A stretch of DNA of 64,000 nt from Phallus indusiatus (taxonomy: Eukaryota; Basidiomycota; Agaricomycetes; Phallales; Phallaceae), in the NCBI GenBank assembly GCA_027605045.1, contig JAQFWX010000008.1, forward strand, positions 1,912,410-1,976,409. The letters run 5' to 3'. The notes below the pieces were generated by a model. It was given only the letters and a program-made list of their open reading frames with translations. It had not been told where the DNA came from and searched no databases. The first letter of the stretch is position 1, and each line of letters begins with the position of its first letter. Positions 12,463 to 25,543 of this stretch are shown one piece after another. A program made the position numbers and the translations under genes.

Positions 12463-13053
12463 TAGTGTAGAGTTTATTGAAAAATCAAAATTACCTGTAG
12501 AACTAGTTTGTTTTTGTAACTCAAAAATGGGGAATGAAGATATAGATATATAAATTTAAATGTAAATGCATGAAGAGATTGTGTGCGTGTGAGCTACTAA
12601 CCATGCCGGGTGTTGGAAGATGGGAAGAAAAGGGAAAACTCATAGTCAAGTTGACATTATTTTCACAACTTCATTTGAATCAAAAAACTGTTTAAAAAAA
12701 AGGCTCAAGTTTGATCATGGACTATTGGTATGTACATATATACCTGCGTACTTAGTTATGGAGCAGACTGGTCTAGTAGTTCTATACCAGATTTGACACT
12801 GTTTATGCGTGAAAGTGAAAGTTGTTTATTATTGAATGCATAATTTAATGAAGCATATTCATACAAATTCGCATCATAACTTTCGTTTTATGTTCATTTT
12901 TTTGTCTACTTTTTTTGTTGCGCACTCACTTTTTATCACATGAAAGTACCACGCACATAGGGTTTTGTCGATTTCTATTCATTATCTACCCTCTTCTGCT
13001 TTCGTGCAATGATTAGACAGGTTCACAATATAGATATTCATCTATTATATTAA
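12463..13053. other. Gap between KDZ transposase and companion gene 2
   Basis: About 590 bases of AT-rich sequence inside the transposon, with no coding frame. It follows the transposase stop and precedes the ATG of companion gene 2, so it should hold the transposase 3' end and the promoter of the next gene. Confidence 0.5.
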
Positions 13054-16000
13054 CTAATTGAGTGTACTGACAAAAGCAAGTGTAGTATCTATTATTTCTG
13101 TTTCATCAATCAGCGTCTCGTCACTCAGATCATCCTCTTCCCCATTTTCTTCTTCATTTTCCTCAACCACATCTTCCTGTCTTTTATAACGATCACTACT
13201 CAAAGCTGGACCAGAATACCCGTCCAAACATACGAGCCTTGCTAGACGAATATCATGTACTTCATTAACGGATCTGAGATACCTTAGATGTTTCGTGGCC
13301 TGGAATGCCAAAGATGGCTGTGTATTTTGAATTCTGGTGATGAGATTCTCCCATGCCTTCTCTTCGGTCTCCATGTATAAGCATAATCTTTTGATTTCGA
13401 CGTTCAGTCGAACGATTTCTTCCTTAGCACGCTCCAACTTGAAGTAAAGGTTGGTGGCAATACGTCCGGCACTACGCATCCATGGAAATGAAGCAAGATC
13501 ATGCTGACTATCTCGTAAAAGATCAAACTCGCCGAGGGAAACATATTCTAGTACAGTATCAATGTCAAGAATGGGGCGCTGAAGCTTTGGCGCAATTGTA
13601 TTATACTCGGCAATTGCCTTTTCGATGGTTGCAGCACGAGCCTTGAGCGCTTTGCCAATGTGTGTACGCATTTTTACACCTGACTAGAAGGTAAATATAA
13701 TGAAAAGTTGCAGTACAAGAACTGACCAATTCCTGACTGATTGAGCTTTGACAGCTCAAATAAACGAGAAACAACCAGGCCCTCAAGCCTGTCCACAACA
13801 CGTTGATAGTCAGTTTGGTCAATCATCTTTTCCGCTTCTGCCCACTCTGAACACTCTGAAGTCCATCGCTTCGATTCATCGATATTGAGCTTGATTTCGA
13901 AATCCTGGACCGCATTTTGCAACATCAGTACTGAATCAAGACCCCTAGCATGGGCACTTTGTAGTCGAGTGTTTTCGAGGGACTGTGTTGCGGCGAGTTG
14001 TGATTGATAAAAGCCGGGTTCTTGAATGGTAGATTCGGGTATATGTATCCATTCGTTCGATGTTGTCTCGAAATATACACTGTACCAATGAGAATCAAGT
14101 GTCTAACCATAAAAGAAAACATACCGTGCAGCTTCTAACTTTTTTAATGTCTTGACGTAGTCAATACCCAGCGACTGATGGTCAGATTGTATTGGTTTCT
14201 TGAGACTATTCAAATAAGATTTCTCGTCCTTCAACCATTGAACAAAGATATCAGACGATGGTAGGTTCAGAGCTTTCAGCATGTCGGCTAATGCACTAGT
14301 GTTCTCACGAATAATTTGAAGCGACTGTCGATAATTGTTCATGATAAACTGACCTACGGAAATGAGAAACAAAGAAACTGAAGGAGGGCTAAACATACTT
14401 AATTCAGCATATTTGTCTTTGTTCCAACGAATAAAATGATTTAAAATAGCTTGTCGACGATGAAATGTGGATGCATGACGTGTTGGACCAGCAACACTGT
14501 TGGACTCAGAAAATACCCGCTCACAAGTTTCGAAATCTTCTATACCAGCACCTGCGACATACATTGGATGCCAGTCTAACTGACACCTTCTGCAATGTGC
14601 ATGACCGTGAAACGACCCAACACAAAACCGTGCCTGAGTGGCTGAAACTTTTGGCCCGACTTTTGGACTTTTTGACGCAGTTGCAGAAAAGCCACATCCG
14701 ATGTCATAACCTATGAGAAGGTCATTGCCATAGACATCAATCAATCGGTTTACGAGAGACAATGGATATTTTGCTCTGAAAAAAATCAGTATGGCATTCG
14801 AATGCACGTTTACAATTTATTAAATTAAAAACTTACAATTCCCCACTACGAATCATATCACATAGCAGTAGAGCAGTACCATGACGGCAAGCTGCAAGAA
14901 AGATTCCCGTTTCATGAAAGACCCCCCACATTTTTTTAGAACTTTCATCAGAAAGGTTGGTCCATCTGTCGACACAAGGATTAGGCTCATCAACACCATC
15001 GGTAGGAGAGCCTTCAGAAACTTCCGTTGTGGATGCTGACTGTGAAGTATGAAATTAGATGTGAGATATGATGAGGTATAAAATTATTTACTTACCTTCG
15101 AAGATCCCTTCACTTCATTTTTGAACTGATCCACATACTCGCTGGAGAGATATAGATCGGAGTTGAACGAGCGAGTGTCTAGGCGCTCAATGTATTCTGA
15201 CACGACTAATTTTCCATCCTCATCATGCTCACGAACAGCCTTTGGCATTCGACGGAGGGAATTATTGCCGTCCAATGCTATGAGCATGGAATACTTCATA
15301 GCAGGCTCGCCTTGAGTCTTGAATGTGCAGGCTGGACAAGCGTTTTTCAAGTGCCAGTCAGAGTCGCGGCCCATCTCCGCTTGAAGTTTTTCGGAAATTC
15401 GGGAGATAATCTCAAGATACACATCATATGCCGAAGAGAAATTGAGGCGGATTGATGGCAAATAGGCAGTCTGTACTGAGAAGATTAGCTAGAGTTCGAA
15501 TGATGTAAATATGTACATACCCGCTGTAGGTCACACAGACCTTGCATAAAGCGCTGGATGCTGAGCTGAGGACGCCGGCTGTTCATGACCCGGAATAGTT
15601 CAAGAATTTGAAGAGAAAACCCCCAGGAGGGTTTAATAGGTGCATTGCCAATGTATCCATATTTTGCCATAGTTATAAGCACGCTTGTTTCCTCTGCAAC
15701 GGGAAAGCGACGAGATTTACAATCTTATGAAAAAAACGATAAATAATCATTAAATGTCAGAGGGGGGTAAAATTTACCAAAAATGTCAAAGACTTTTATG
15801 GACGCATGATACTTTCCTTGGAATGTTCGTGCATCAAACAACGGTGCACCCGTACTGTCCCAATGAAGGTATGCATCCACAAGGTCTGAGTAGAGCTTGG
15901 ACCAAGCTTCCTGCTGACGAATAAGCCGATCTACACGTGTACGGTTGTCGGTACGGTTGCGTCTGCAATGCTGAAGGTAAGTTCGGTATAAAGCTAAATA

Positions 16001-16461
16001 GGTGCCTGCAACTGACCTTGACCACTCTCCTACGTCGACATTGACATTGTTGAGATGAGTTTGGCGCAGTTGATTGATTATCCCGTTGATGGCAGCAGCA
16101 AGGTGATTGTCGTTATCCTCCTCTACCCAATTCTCATCGATGTCGACGTCAATGTCATTCCAGCCGTCATCATCCTCGTTTCGGGCCTCCCAAGCCATTC
16201 CAGATTGTTGATTGAGATCACGAAGAGTATCTCGTTCCTGGAGCGATGAATCTGGAATACATTAGCACGAAGACAGCACGAAACAATGGTGGGTATCACC
16301 TACTTCGAAGGGTCTTTATTAGAGATGCTGCACGACGCTTACGAAGCTGTTCCATCTCACGGGGTCCACGATTTGTATGAATAAACTTAGGTTTCCCCAT
16401 AGGATCAAAGGTTAAAGTTGTTCCGCGAATGCGGCGGACGATATGGAATTTACTTTTCGGC
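13054..16461 (-). CDS. KDZ-superfamily transposase
   Basis: Catalyses excision and integration of the element. The start MPKSKFHIVRRIRGTTLTFD at 16461 splices near 16310 into LQERDTLRDLNQQSGMAWEA. In order there follow: an acidic segment; a CPACTF zinc-ligand pair near 15335; HETGIFLAACRHGTALLLCD and MIRSGE (the classic KDZ start of the catalytic core) near 14900; YPLSLVNRL and YDIGCGF with a conserved Asp near 14705; a Cys/His cluster in FHGHAHCRRCQLDWHP; and CERVFSESN near 14515. A long helical C-terminus ends in an acidic tail (EENEEENGEEDD) and stops at 13054. All exons remain open when spliced by eye, giving roughly 1000 residues, usual for the family. It is the 5'-most gene of the element, and its start lies about 115 bases inside the right terminal repeat. 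Confidence 0.9.
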
Positions 16462-16575
16462 ATTATTTAGAGCAAAGCAAATGAAGACGGAAGGAGACGA
16501 AAGACAGAGATTTAGAATAGTATTGTGTAGCTGCCTCCAATAAAAAGTGTAATTCAAATGATATGCAATGGTGGG

Positions 16576-16974
16576 GATTGTGGATGAGGCCGCCGTTGTG
16601 GCGGGACGACGACGACGACGACGACGGTGGTGGCGGTGGTGGCGACGATGGTGGGCAGAGGGTGACGTGGTACGCGTCTGGCGCTCGTCGATGAACAAGT
16701 CATGTGACAGACACGACAGTGTCGAACGGCGCTCCATGAGAGCCAATGAGGTTTCTAAAATTTATTTATTTATTAATAAAAATAATAGTTTTTGATATAA
16801 AATAATAAAAAAATTTTCTCCGCGCAGTTTCTTCAAAATATTGCAGAGTTCCCACTAGCGTTTCTCAGAAATATTCGCAGGTTAGGGATTTAAAGAGCTT
16901 ACTATACTATTAGACGATGTGACGGGGTTCGTCACGACGTCTTGTTGTATAGTAAGTGGTGGGTACTATGGGTG
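16576..16974 (-). repeat. Right terminal inverted repeat of the KDZ element
   Basis: Reverse complement of 8568-8966, ending in CTATGGGTG. The triplet run here is written GAC/GGT (about 16603-16660). The inner boundary is sharp at GATTGTGGATGAGG, after which left and right sequences diverge. Confidence 0.93.
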
Positions 16975-16982
16975 TCGGAGAC
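16975..16982. repeat. Right target-site duplication of the KDZ element
   Basis: TCGGAGAC, identical to 8560-8567, immediately outside the right terminal repeat. Confidence 0.93.
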
Positions 16983-18249
16983 CTTGAGCTCCACGCCTGG
17001 GCTCCTGAGTTCCCTGTTAGTCTCCTTTTCTTTCCCTTCTTGGCACATATAATTGCCAGACGATAGCTTTAGGCTGACAATTTGGCTTCGATACAGGCTA
17101 TTTGGGCACTAACTTTATGGTGATATCAATTTTCTTCTTGTTTCCGTTCTGCTTTTCCCTTTTTGACGTACACGGACCTCGGACACGGGGATAAACGGGG
17201 ATACGGGAATTCTAAATCCTAATTTGAGTTTCAAGAAGCCGAAAGTTATTCAAAAAAATTTTATCGCGATTTGCATTATTCATATTCCTTATATATTGCC
17301 ATCGATCTTGACGGATAGTATACGTGTAATTCTTCGATGTGACTTTCGATACTGATTATACTGTCTTTTCGCATTTGAATGTTTGCACTAAAGGTCTATT
17401 GAGGCTCCTTTTAAAACGCCGAGAATATTCCTTCAAATGGTATACATAGGGTCGGTTCAACGCAAGTCTCGTTAGCGAGAATAATCTACCGCAACCGGGC
17501 CCGTGCATGATAACGTCGCCGATAACGATTTCTGGGCGATGACAGCATAAAATTATGTTTTTATTTTTCAATTAGCTGTCATTGAGCACTGAAAGTCATT
17601 AGGCTTTGCAATGGGAGAAATCGGAGAACATAAAAGCTCAACATTCCTTAACGATAAGGTTTGAGAAGAGGCTTTCGCAGGAAAAACTATAATTTTTAAT
17701 AATGATTATTTCTGGGTAAATATTTAATACTAGAAAACATCCAAATTTGGACGTTGTCCCGTTCCGTCACCCGTCACTTCAATGCCAATCTGGTCAGCCT
17801 CGTCAGCCACACTCCCACACTTTTCGCCTTTTTCTTAGTGAAAAGCCCATTTGCGGATCGTTTTCGTGCCGCCCGTTCTTTTCATAGAACACTGACTCTT
17901 TTCTGAAAGGTGCACCTGTGACTTCTTCGAGTTGATTCGGATTTACACGATCTGTTTGCATAAATAATAATAATTGCTGTTTTATTTTTGTCTAGATTTA
18001 CGCTTTTATGACCCGTTTGCCGTGGTTTTCTCATTCCACTTTCGGTTGAGGGGGTTTATTTCTTATGAAGCCGCTCACCGCCGTTTGTGCTAACTGTTTT
18101 CCAGTCTTCGGCAGACGTTTCCCCTTTATTTTGTACTCTCCTCGACCATCCTCTTCGGAGGCCCAGATTATGCACCTCACGCTTTAACTGAATCACTGAG
18201 CTCATTAACTCTGATCGCATTGTTGTTTTTTCGAAAGAACATAAAAATA
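16983..18249. other. Intergenic region upstream of the Zn2Cys6 gene
   Basis: About 1.27 kb with no recognisable gene. A short minus-strand open frame near 17356-17571 has no family features. It would be upstream DNA of the regulator at 18250. Confidence 0.5.
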
Positions 18250-21200
18250 ATGTCGGGAACAGAAAAAAAATCACGTGTTCTTGGTTTCGGTTTATCAAAT
18301 CCAGAGAAGCAGCAGGAGGGGGGTGCAGGTGCGGGAGGAAGAGGAAAGATGGAACACAGCAGAGATGGTTCGGAAGAAATACAAGACAGACCGTATACAT
18401 CTTCATTCGAAGATGACTCACAGGCCAATAGAAATAACCAATCAAGACGCGAGCTTGAGAATAAGCGACAAAGGAGAAAGGAGTTTGAGGAGGGCCATGA
18501 GAAGACTGCATCAAGCGTGCAGGTGCAGGCAGCGATGTCAGAGGAAAGCAGTAGTAAGTACTAACTATTCCAATGGTGTATGGTCCTTATATTTATACAC
18601 ACTAGAGTTTTTCCTTAGTTGCGTTCAAAGTCAACTGTAACGTTTTCGCCAACTTCAGAACAAAGTAGTAGCAGTCCACATCGCGCCTATCTTTACCAAC
18701 AACAGCAACAACAACACTCCGGTAAATCTGAAGGTACTTGTCTCTACTACGACTTGTGCGATGAACTGCAAGAATTAACCCATTTATTTTCTTATTTTTT
18801 AAAAAAAATTTTTAGGGGTGGCGCGACCATTCGCCGCCAAGGGTCGCACTGTGAATGAAGTGGAACTCGGTCCTTCTTCGTATTCCCACTATCCTACCTC
18901 TGACACGCGAACAGAAGAGGGCGAAGCCAGTTATGAAACTAGTTCACTTACTGGTCCAGGCTTGAGTAATAGGGGGTCGTCAGCTACTAGAGGACGCATA
19001 TGGGAAACAGAAACAACCTACGATGATGGCCGGAAAGGTCAAAACCGGGCTGGAGGCAGTCGGGACTTCGACTTCATGCATCCACCATCTACCCTCGTTT
19101 CCACATCTACATCCACGTCTACGTCCACATCTACTACATCCACCTCACCGGCCTCATTTGCGCAGGACAAAGATAAAGAACCTGTCTATCTCAGCTCATC
19201 ATCATCACCTAAAAGAACGGGTCGCTCGGCTGCTGAGCTATCTGTTCTGCCTGTCTCCCAAACCCGGGAAAGCAAGGAAGATCATTCTTACACATCTTAT
19301 CCCTCGACGTCCGCTATCGCCATTATTCATCGCAGTCGAGAAGACGGTTTAATCGCAGGTGCATCGACATCTTCAAAACCTTCTAATACCCTTCCTTCTA
19401 TTTCACGTGTTGAAGAGAATTCTTCCACGCCCTCCGTACCTCGTGCGAGGAACGAATCCGTCTCGGGTTCATCATCTGCCTCAGCACTAACCCATGTTCC
19501 AACGTACGTGATTCTCTTTCCTAGTTTTGTTTTCGTTGTTTGTTTGTTTTTTCGCTATTCTTTTCCATTTTATAATCTATTTTTCGCTCGTTTGCAATTC
19601 CGTTACTCGGCCAGAGAAAAACGTTCACCCTTTCGCTCATTTTTTTTATCCTTAACTCTCTCGTAGATATCGCGTGCCTCAAAATCAGCATTCGTCTGAA
19701 TCATTCATGACAAGATCACCAAGTCCTTCAAATATTTCCGGCGACTATCGTGATCGCGAGCACCGACAAAAGCAGCCTTGGGTGGGCGGAGCTCAAGCTA
19801 GCGGCGGTTCAACTACTCCTATTATGATGTCTTCAAGCACTCGTGGTTCATATCGACGAGATGAAGTTTCACGAGCGAGAACACCGGAGAGAATGGGCCC
19901 ATCATCGGGTGCTGCTGAGGATCCAATTCACCACTCTCACGTATCCCGCTCACCGGACAGATCCTATTTTCAGAACACTTCAGCGACTAGATCGGGTAAC
20001 AGCAGTACCAACGCCACCTTACTAGGCACAATGGCGTATCAGCGTCAACAGGAGCTAGCTAAAGAACCTAGTCATAATTATTCCGAAGCACCGACCTATT
20101 CATCAGATCATCCGAATTACAGAACTCAATCACCATTGCCACCACCATTGACATATGGCCGCCCTCGTTCTAGGGGTCCCGCCGATAGAGTCGGGACATA
20201 TCCATCATCAGCAAGGCTTGCAAGTTTCGATAGGCAACAAATACCGAGAGGCAAGCAAGATTCTCAGGAAAGTAGGTCTCATGGACGGTCCACCTCTAGC
20301 ACGCCTCCAAGTTCCGAGAACAGAGACACCCTTAGACAGCGGTCATATACTTCAGAATATCAACGACCAGAATCTTCCAGACAAGATGATAGCAGAAGGT
20401 TGTCCACGCAGGAGCAAAATAGGCATGAGAATATTATGGTAAAGCAAACAAAATTTCTCCCCCATTTCTCTTAGATTTGTGGTATGTTTTCACTAATCCT
20501 GACAACAGACAGAATCTACACACAGTTCTTCTTCGTCGGCAGGACGGTTTGGAATTTTGAAAGGCGTTCGTGTTCAAAATACAAATCCACCCTCAAAAGC
20601 TACATCCTCTTATTCAACGCCGTCGACAACATCTATATCATTATCACCCGCGCTAGAGAAAACATTGCCTTCTTTACGAGAGACACTCGCCTCTCCCACA
20701 ATAACATCCGAATCCCTGCCGCAGCCTCGCGGTGGCGCGGGGTCCTCTTCGATGCGTCCACGGACAGTGTCAATTCCGCCAGCTCAAACAATATCGCGGT
20801 CGGCTCCTGGAGGTCCATGGCTATACGACGGCGAGGAACCCGATCTGGAGGAAGATGATGGCTTTGCTGTAGCAGACGAAGGCGGACGACCAAAGAAAAG
20901 GCGACGAACTAGAGTTGCCTTGAGCTGCGCAGGTGAGTGGATTCCAAAAAAACTATGTTTCTTCTCTTGAAACTGAAAAAAAAATTGGTCTAGAGTGTAA
21001 GCGGAGAAAAATTAAATGCGATAGGGCTCAGCCATGTACGCCTTGCGCTCGTCGTGGGGATCAAAGTAACTGTAAATGGGCGGTGATGGAAACCAAGTAA
21101 GAAATTTAATCGTTTTTGTCTGGTTTCCTCACCGATGACCGAGCCTTGGTCCATAACGCACTTTCTTTTCCAGAGATGGCGCACCCACAAGGGCTGAATT

Positions 21201-21285
21201 TGAAAACTTACAAACTCGAGTATCACGTCTGGAACAACTTCTTTCTTCCGTCGCGCCTCAGCTGACACAAAATCCTCAAAATTAA
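18250..21285 (+). CDS. Zn2Cys6 binuclear-cluster transcription factor, C-terminal cluster
   Basis: Predicted nuclear DNA-binding regulator. Exon 1 (18250-18553) joins at 18659 into QSSSSPHRAYLYQQQQQQ, then through exons starting near 18816, 19667 and 20509. All joins keep one open frame, and the first intron has a CTAAC branch-like site. Most of the protein is low-complexity Ser/Thr/Pro/Arg sequence. The cluster sits near the C-terminus: an acidic patch and basic RPKKRRRTRVALSC lead into C-AE-C-x6-C-x5-C-TP-C-x8-C, split by an intron after the first Cys (about 20933-20992). A last exon from 21174 gives a short coiled-coil linker (FENLQTRVSRLEQLLSSV), and the protein ends only a few residues later. 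The usual fungal order is cluster first and regulatory domain after, so this is reversed. I saw no fungal-specific TF middle domain. The target is unknown. Confidence 0.88.
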
Positions 21286-23647
21286 CCAGAAAAAAAAACT
21301 GTATGTCTTATTGTGCTCAATGATTCGATCTAGATTTTTCTTGACGATGCCAAATTGTATGGTTCGTGACTGTATTATCATCCGTATAATATCTCAAAGC
21401 CTTTGTTATATACCCCTTTTTTTGATAAAGAGAAAGAGCTATATACACATGTACGAATATTGAGATTTAATAGTAGAATTGTAGTCCTTTTTTTCCCAAT
21501 GTATGTGCAAACCCCAATTTCTCGAATTCAGTTGCGCTTGTTCACCCAGATTATTTCAGGCTAAATCGTCTCACGCACATACCTAGTCATTCCGGGAAGA
21601 ATTGAGTTGACGGTAAAACTCATAATAGCGGAAGAAATCCCCAAATAAAGAGCTTTCTTGATAACAAAGGGTCTGATTACCTTTTTTAGGACAGCCATAT
21701 GAATCCGGATTAAGTGTTCTTCTCCGAACTGCGTGTTTTATTTCTTCCCTAATGATCACATTACACCCAGCTAAACTCCGATAAAAGTAACTTTTTTCTT
21801 TTCGCGCATTCTTCCATATGTAGTTGGAAGAATCGCATCTTAGGCGCGAGAGAAAAAGATGGCTGACTTTAGTGGTACATATATAGCGATGATCGCTGAG
21901 CCGCTGATACCCAGGGAGACTAAATTATTGGATTTCCACGCCACAGTGCGTTACTTGCAATCCGGAGGTAGAAGAGCGAAATTTGAGTATTTATTAAAGA
22001 ATTATGGTTGATGTAATACTTTTCCGTCATGATCTTTGGGTGTTCCGTTTCTACTGAGTATTATTCAATTTTTTAGGTAAAATAGAACTCATGATCTTGA
22101 AACATGTTAAGGTGGAAGTTAAACCCGAACCCAGTGCATCTAGTTTCAATTATATGCCGGGAGAGTGTCGTAATTTAAATGCACGATCAGTAGTATTTTT
22201 TGATTTTTGATTCTTACTGGTTCGTAATTTTACTCTAATTTTAAAAGAACACTGTTCAATTTTATTGACAAAGCAATAACGAAGCATTACCACGGGGTCT
22301 CGTCTTCCGACATGACAAACCCACCAGGTTCTGGCTGCTTATAAACCGACATCCCCATTCTCAGTTGCTGGAACATAATACTGCAGCGCATATAACTCTC
22401 CCGTAAAGGAGAGGTAAATTTGGAAGGTATTCCCACTCCTTCCGTCCCTGTGCCTGTGATAACGGATGATTATTAATGAGTCATATCCGTCGACTTGGAG
22501 CTTGTGTTTTCTCTTCTTTGATCCCGAGCAAGATCCACTATCTAAATGGGCCATGGCTGAGAGCACCGAGCCTTGTTATGGCATTTCCCGAGGATGATGT
22601 TATACTTCTGAAACAATTTTCAATGAGTCAAATGCTTATAAGCTTAAGTAGTTTGGTGGACTGGCGTTGAATCTCGTTTGGTATGGTAAAACCAGCGATG
22701 ACTTAGTAGTAGTGTATTATCAGTTTATTACTCACCGATCAAGCCAAGGCTTCGTAGGACTCTGAATCTGGATCCCAGTCCTTGATGATCCTCGATCACC
22801 CACCAGCTCGAAACAGAGTGTTTTCGCATATGGAGAATCTGATGTGATCCTTCTCTGATTGCGTTCTGAAAGCAATCTGATAATTGTACAAGCAGATAAT
22901 AACAAGCGTAGAGATTTGGCGAGAGGCGTGAGTACTTTTGATAAACGGTCCATATGTACATGTTTTATAGTCGTGATTTTGAATTGAACATGGGTACCGA
23001 TTAACACGATGACGCAGAATATGTCATTGTACATAGCAAGGAAAAAAAGGACATACATATATACACATAATAATTTATACTTGATGCATGCTTAATGAAA
23101 ATGAAAAAAAAATGATGATCCGCAGTGGGCGGCGAGAGTGACCCGTCTTGATGATATCGCTATGCGGTATAAGAGGACCGCCGTTCTGATGTTTGGTCAA
23201 AAGTGACCGCGAAAAGCCCCCGGAGCCGTGTTAGTGTTGTTTCAGGTTTGTCCGTTCTGTCCTCGACGTGTCTGACGATGAGGAGGGGTCTCAAATCCGC
23301 TGGCCAACGATATCATGGGGGTCACCAAGGGAACGGCAACCTGTACGCGCGCTGAACGGGATGGCTCACAAAGCGCGCGGAGTTTGAAGAAAATTGGGCT
23401 TCTAAAGGGCGAACCGACTTGCACACGCAAGGCTTTTTTTTCCCTTTTTTCCCTTTCCTCTTCATTCACCAACCCGCCCCGCCCTCCTTTGTTTTTCTTT
23501 TCTTTTTCTTTTTTATTATCTCGAATCCTTAATCCTGTCCCAGGACTCTCCTTCGCGTTCCTCTCGCTCTTTGGCTCGCAACTCGCACCTACGCCTCGCG
23601 GCATCTTCCTTGTGCTCCATCATCATCTCCCTCTCATCCGATCGATC
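21286..23647. other. Intergenic region between Zn2Cys6 and GATA genes
   Basis: About 2.4 kb without a gene I can support. A minus-strand open frame at 22339-22566 looks mildly coding-like but has no recognisable family. From about 23400 the + strand becomes very pyrimidine-rich, probably the promoter and leader of the GATA gene. Confidence 0.45.
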
Positions 23648-25543
23648 ATGCAGGTTGTAGACAAAAAACAAGAGTATGTCTGCTATTTTTCATCAATCTC
23701 AACCGCTAACTAACCGGTGGGGGGGTGTCTCTTTTCTAATAGTCTACGTGCTTCTCCCTCGGCTCGCAATCTCTCCTCTGGTCCTTATGGTGAAAAGGGC
23801 AACACCTATTCTCAATGGCCAGATACTCACCCGTCATTCGTGCCTCAATGTGTCAAACAAGAAAACCATTCTCTTGACATGGGCTACGATATGAATGTCA
23901 AATTAAACGGCCATGAGACGGGAGATTTTCGTCAGTCGGTCCCCCTTTCCGAGGTGAGAATCGAAGCATAGCCTCCCTCTTCTTCTTCCCTGTATAAAAT
24001 TTTTTTTCTGATTTTATTTTCCTGTTATTTTAGAGTTGGAATAGGTTTCCTCCAGAGGAGTCTTATACCCTCCGGCCCCAATTTCCATCTCACAAACTCT
24101 CTCCTTCCCCTGACTCGAGCGAAACAGCCACGCCACCTTCCGCCACCGGATCTTTACATACCACTTTACACGACTCTTTACCTACCCCTTACACCATCAA
24201 CAGCAATAGTCCCGCGATAGATGGTTTTGCTAGCAGTTACGCTCGAGCCGACACTGACAATTTTGTCAGACCTCTCGGTCTCATGCGTGAAGAACCGTGG
24301 TCTAAAAACTTCGGCGGCGAATATCGCGTTGCCCCATCCTACCCTTCACTGGGTCTAGGTCTCAACCCTGTGGCATTACCGCCCGTGGGTATGTCGTCCT
24401 ACGACTCGACATACTCATCTTATCCATCCCATTCTTCGTCTGATATTAATGGGCATCACCACTATAATCAGTCCAATCTCTCGGGTCACCTATCTCCTCC
24501 CCCCACGGCATCGACGTCGACATCCTCCGGTTCATCATCGCCATCACTACATGGCGATTTCTACGAACAACGTGGAAGCAGCAAGTCATCCTCTTCCTAT
24601 CAACTAGGCCCCAATCCTTATAGCTCCATGCCGTCATCATACCATAATCCGAAACACTATGCCTGCGGAAACGACTGGCAAACATGTGATCCACGCGGTA
24701 TGGCACCATCTCACCACAACTTGCTCCCGCCACTTGCCAATCACAATCACTCACCCGCCACTTCGGATTCTTCCTGCTCGGCTGATGGAAAGAAGCCCAA
24801 GATTCGTCCAAGGCGGGCAGACTCCAACCACAGCGGTGGTTATGAGATGGGTCTAGCAAAAAGCATGATCATCGGTCCAACACCTACTGTTGAGATGTTA
24901 TATCGTGTCAAGAAGAAAGTCACGTCAACGCCTCCTCAGCCTGTCCTTGGAATGGGCTTGGAAGACATAGACGAAAATGAGGTTCGTTGCTTTACTATCA
25001 TTCATTTCTTTGCATTCGAATTAAAATTTCATAGATCGAGTTCACCAGCCGTCAAGACACTAAACCCACCCGGCTACTGCGCAGGCAGTGCTATAATTGT
25101 AAGACGTGGCGCGACGTTTCAGCATGGCGTCGGAGTGTAATGGCACCAGGTCACATTGTAAGTGGTCTCGGTGTGTGTGTGTGTGCGGAACACGCACAAA
25201 CACATTCAAACAAACGAAAAAAAAATCCCGCCAAAACCCCAATTATTAAATTCTTAATATTAATTCTTGTTCCTAGGTTTGTAATAAGTGTGGTCTTTAT
25301 GAGAAAGCTCATAAACGCTCACGTCCGCTAAATGATCGCGGTGAATTCGTGCGCCCTGGCAAGGACCCCAACCCGAAAGTTCCAGTTCTGATTTCTCCAG
25401 CCGGTTCAAAGCCAGCGACCAAAAACCGTTCGCGCTCAGAATCGGACACCCCTCCAGCTGCCGACGTCCCTCCCATCGACGGCGCCAGCGTAATGCAGTT
25501 TGATACCAACAATGAAAAGGACGAAAGTACCAAAGATGCATAG
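23648..25543 (+). CDS. GATA-type zinc-finger transcription factor
   Basis: Predicted nuclear regulator. The start MQVVDKKQ at 23648 splices at about 23671 into DLRASPSARNLSS, then through PLSE|SWNRFPPEE (intron near 23952-24032), a long Ser/Tyr/His/Pro-rich exon, an intron near 24980-25034, and one in the finger itself at about 25159-25276. The finger is R-Q-C-YN-C-x20-C-NK-C-G, with the tryptophan-containing SAWRRSVMAPG loop and a basic tail (YEKAHKRSRPLNDRGEF). It lies close to the C-terminus, which ends TKDA. Basidiomycete GATA fingers I know usually have 17-19 residues between the cysteine pairs; the 20 here are confirmed from the codons. Targets (nitrogen, light or iron control) cannot be told from the sequence. 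Confidence 0.9.

Larger units (their letters stand above)
8568..16974 (-). mobile_element. Complete KDZ-superfamily DNA transposon, 8407 bp
   Basis: Seen directly: 399-bp terminal inverted repeats starting CACCCATAG, a perfect 8-bp target duplication (TCGGAGAC) on both sides, and a spliced transposase gene that reads through without disruption. All three genes inside run on the minus strand: transposase first, then two companion genes of unknown function. I noticed only one base difference between the two terminal repeats (8941 versus its partner near 16610), which suggests recent insertion. KDZ elements (Kyakuja, Dileera, Zisupton) are known in basidiomycetes and other eukaryotes, and make 8-bp duplications. 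Intact genes, near-identical ends and a perfect duplication together suggest an autonomous, possibly still active copy. Confidence 0.93.

Noticed and set aside
22339..22566. Minus-strand frame with basic and hydrophobic parts
   Set aside because: No family, no introns, no neighbours in frame; too little to call a gene.
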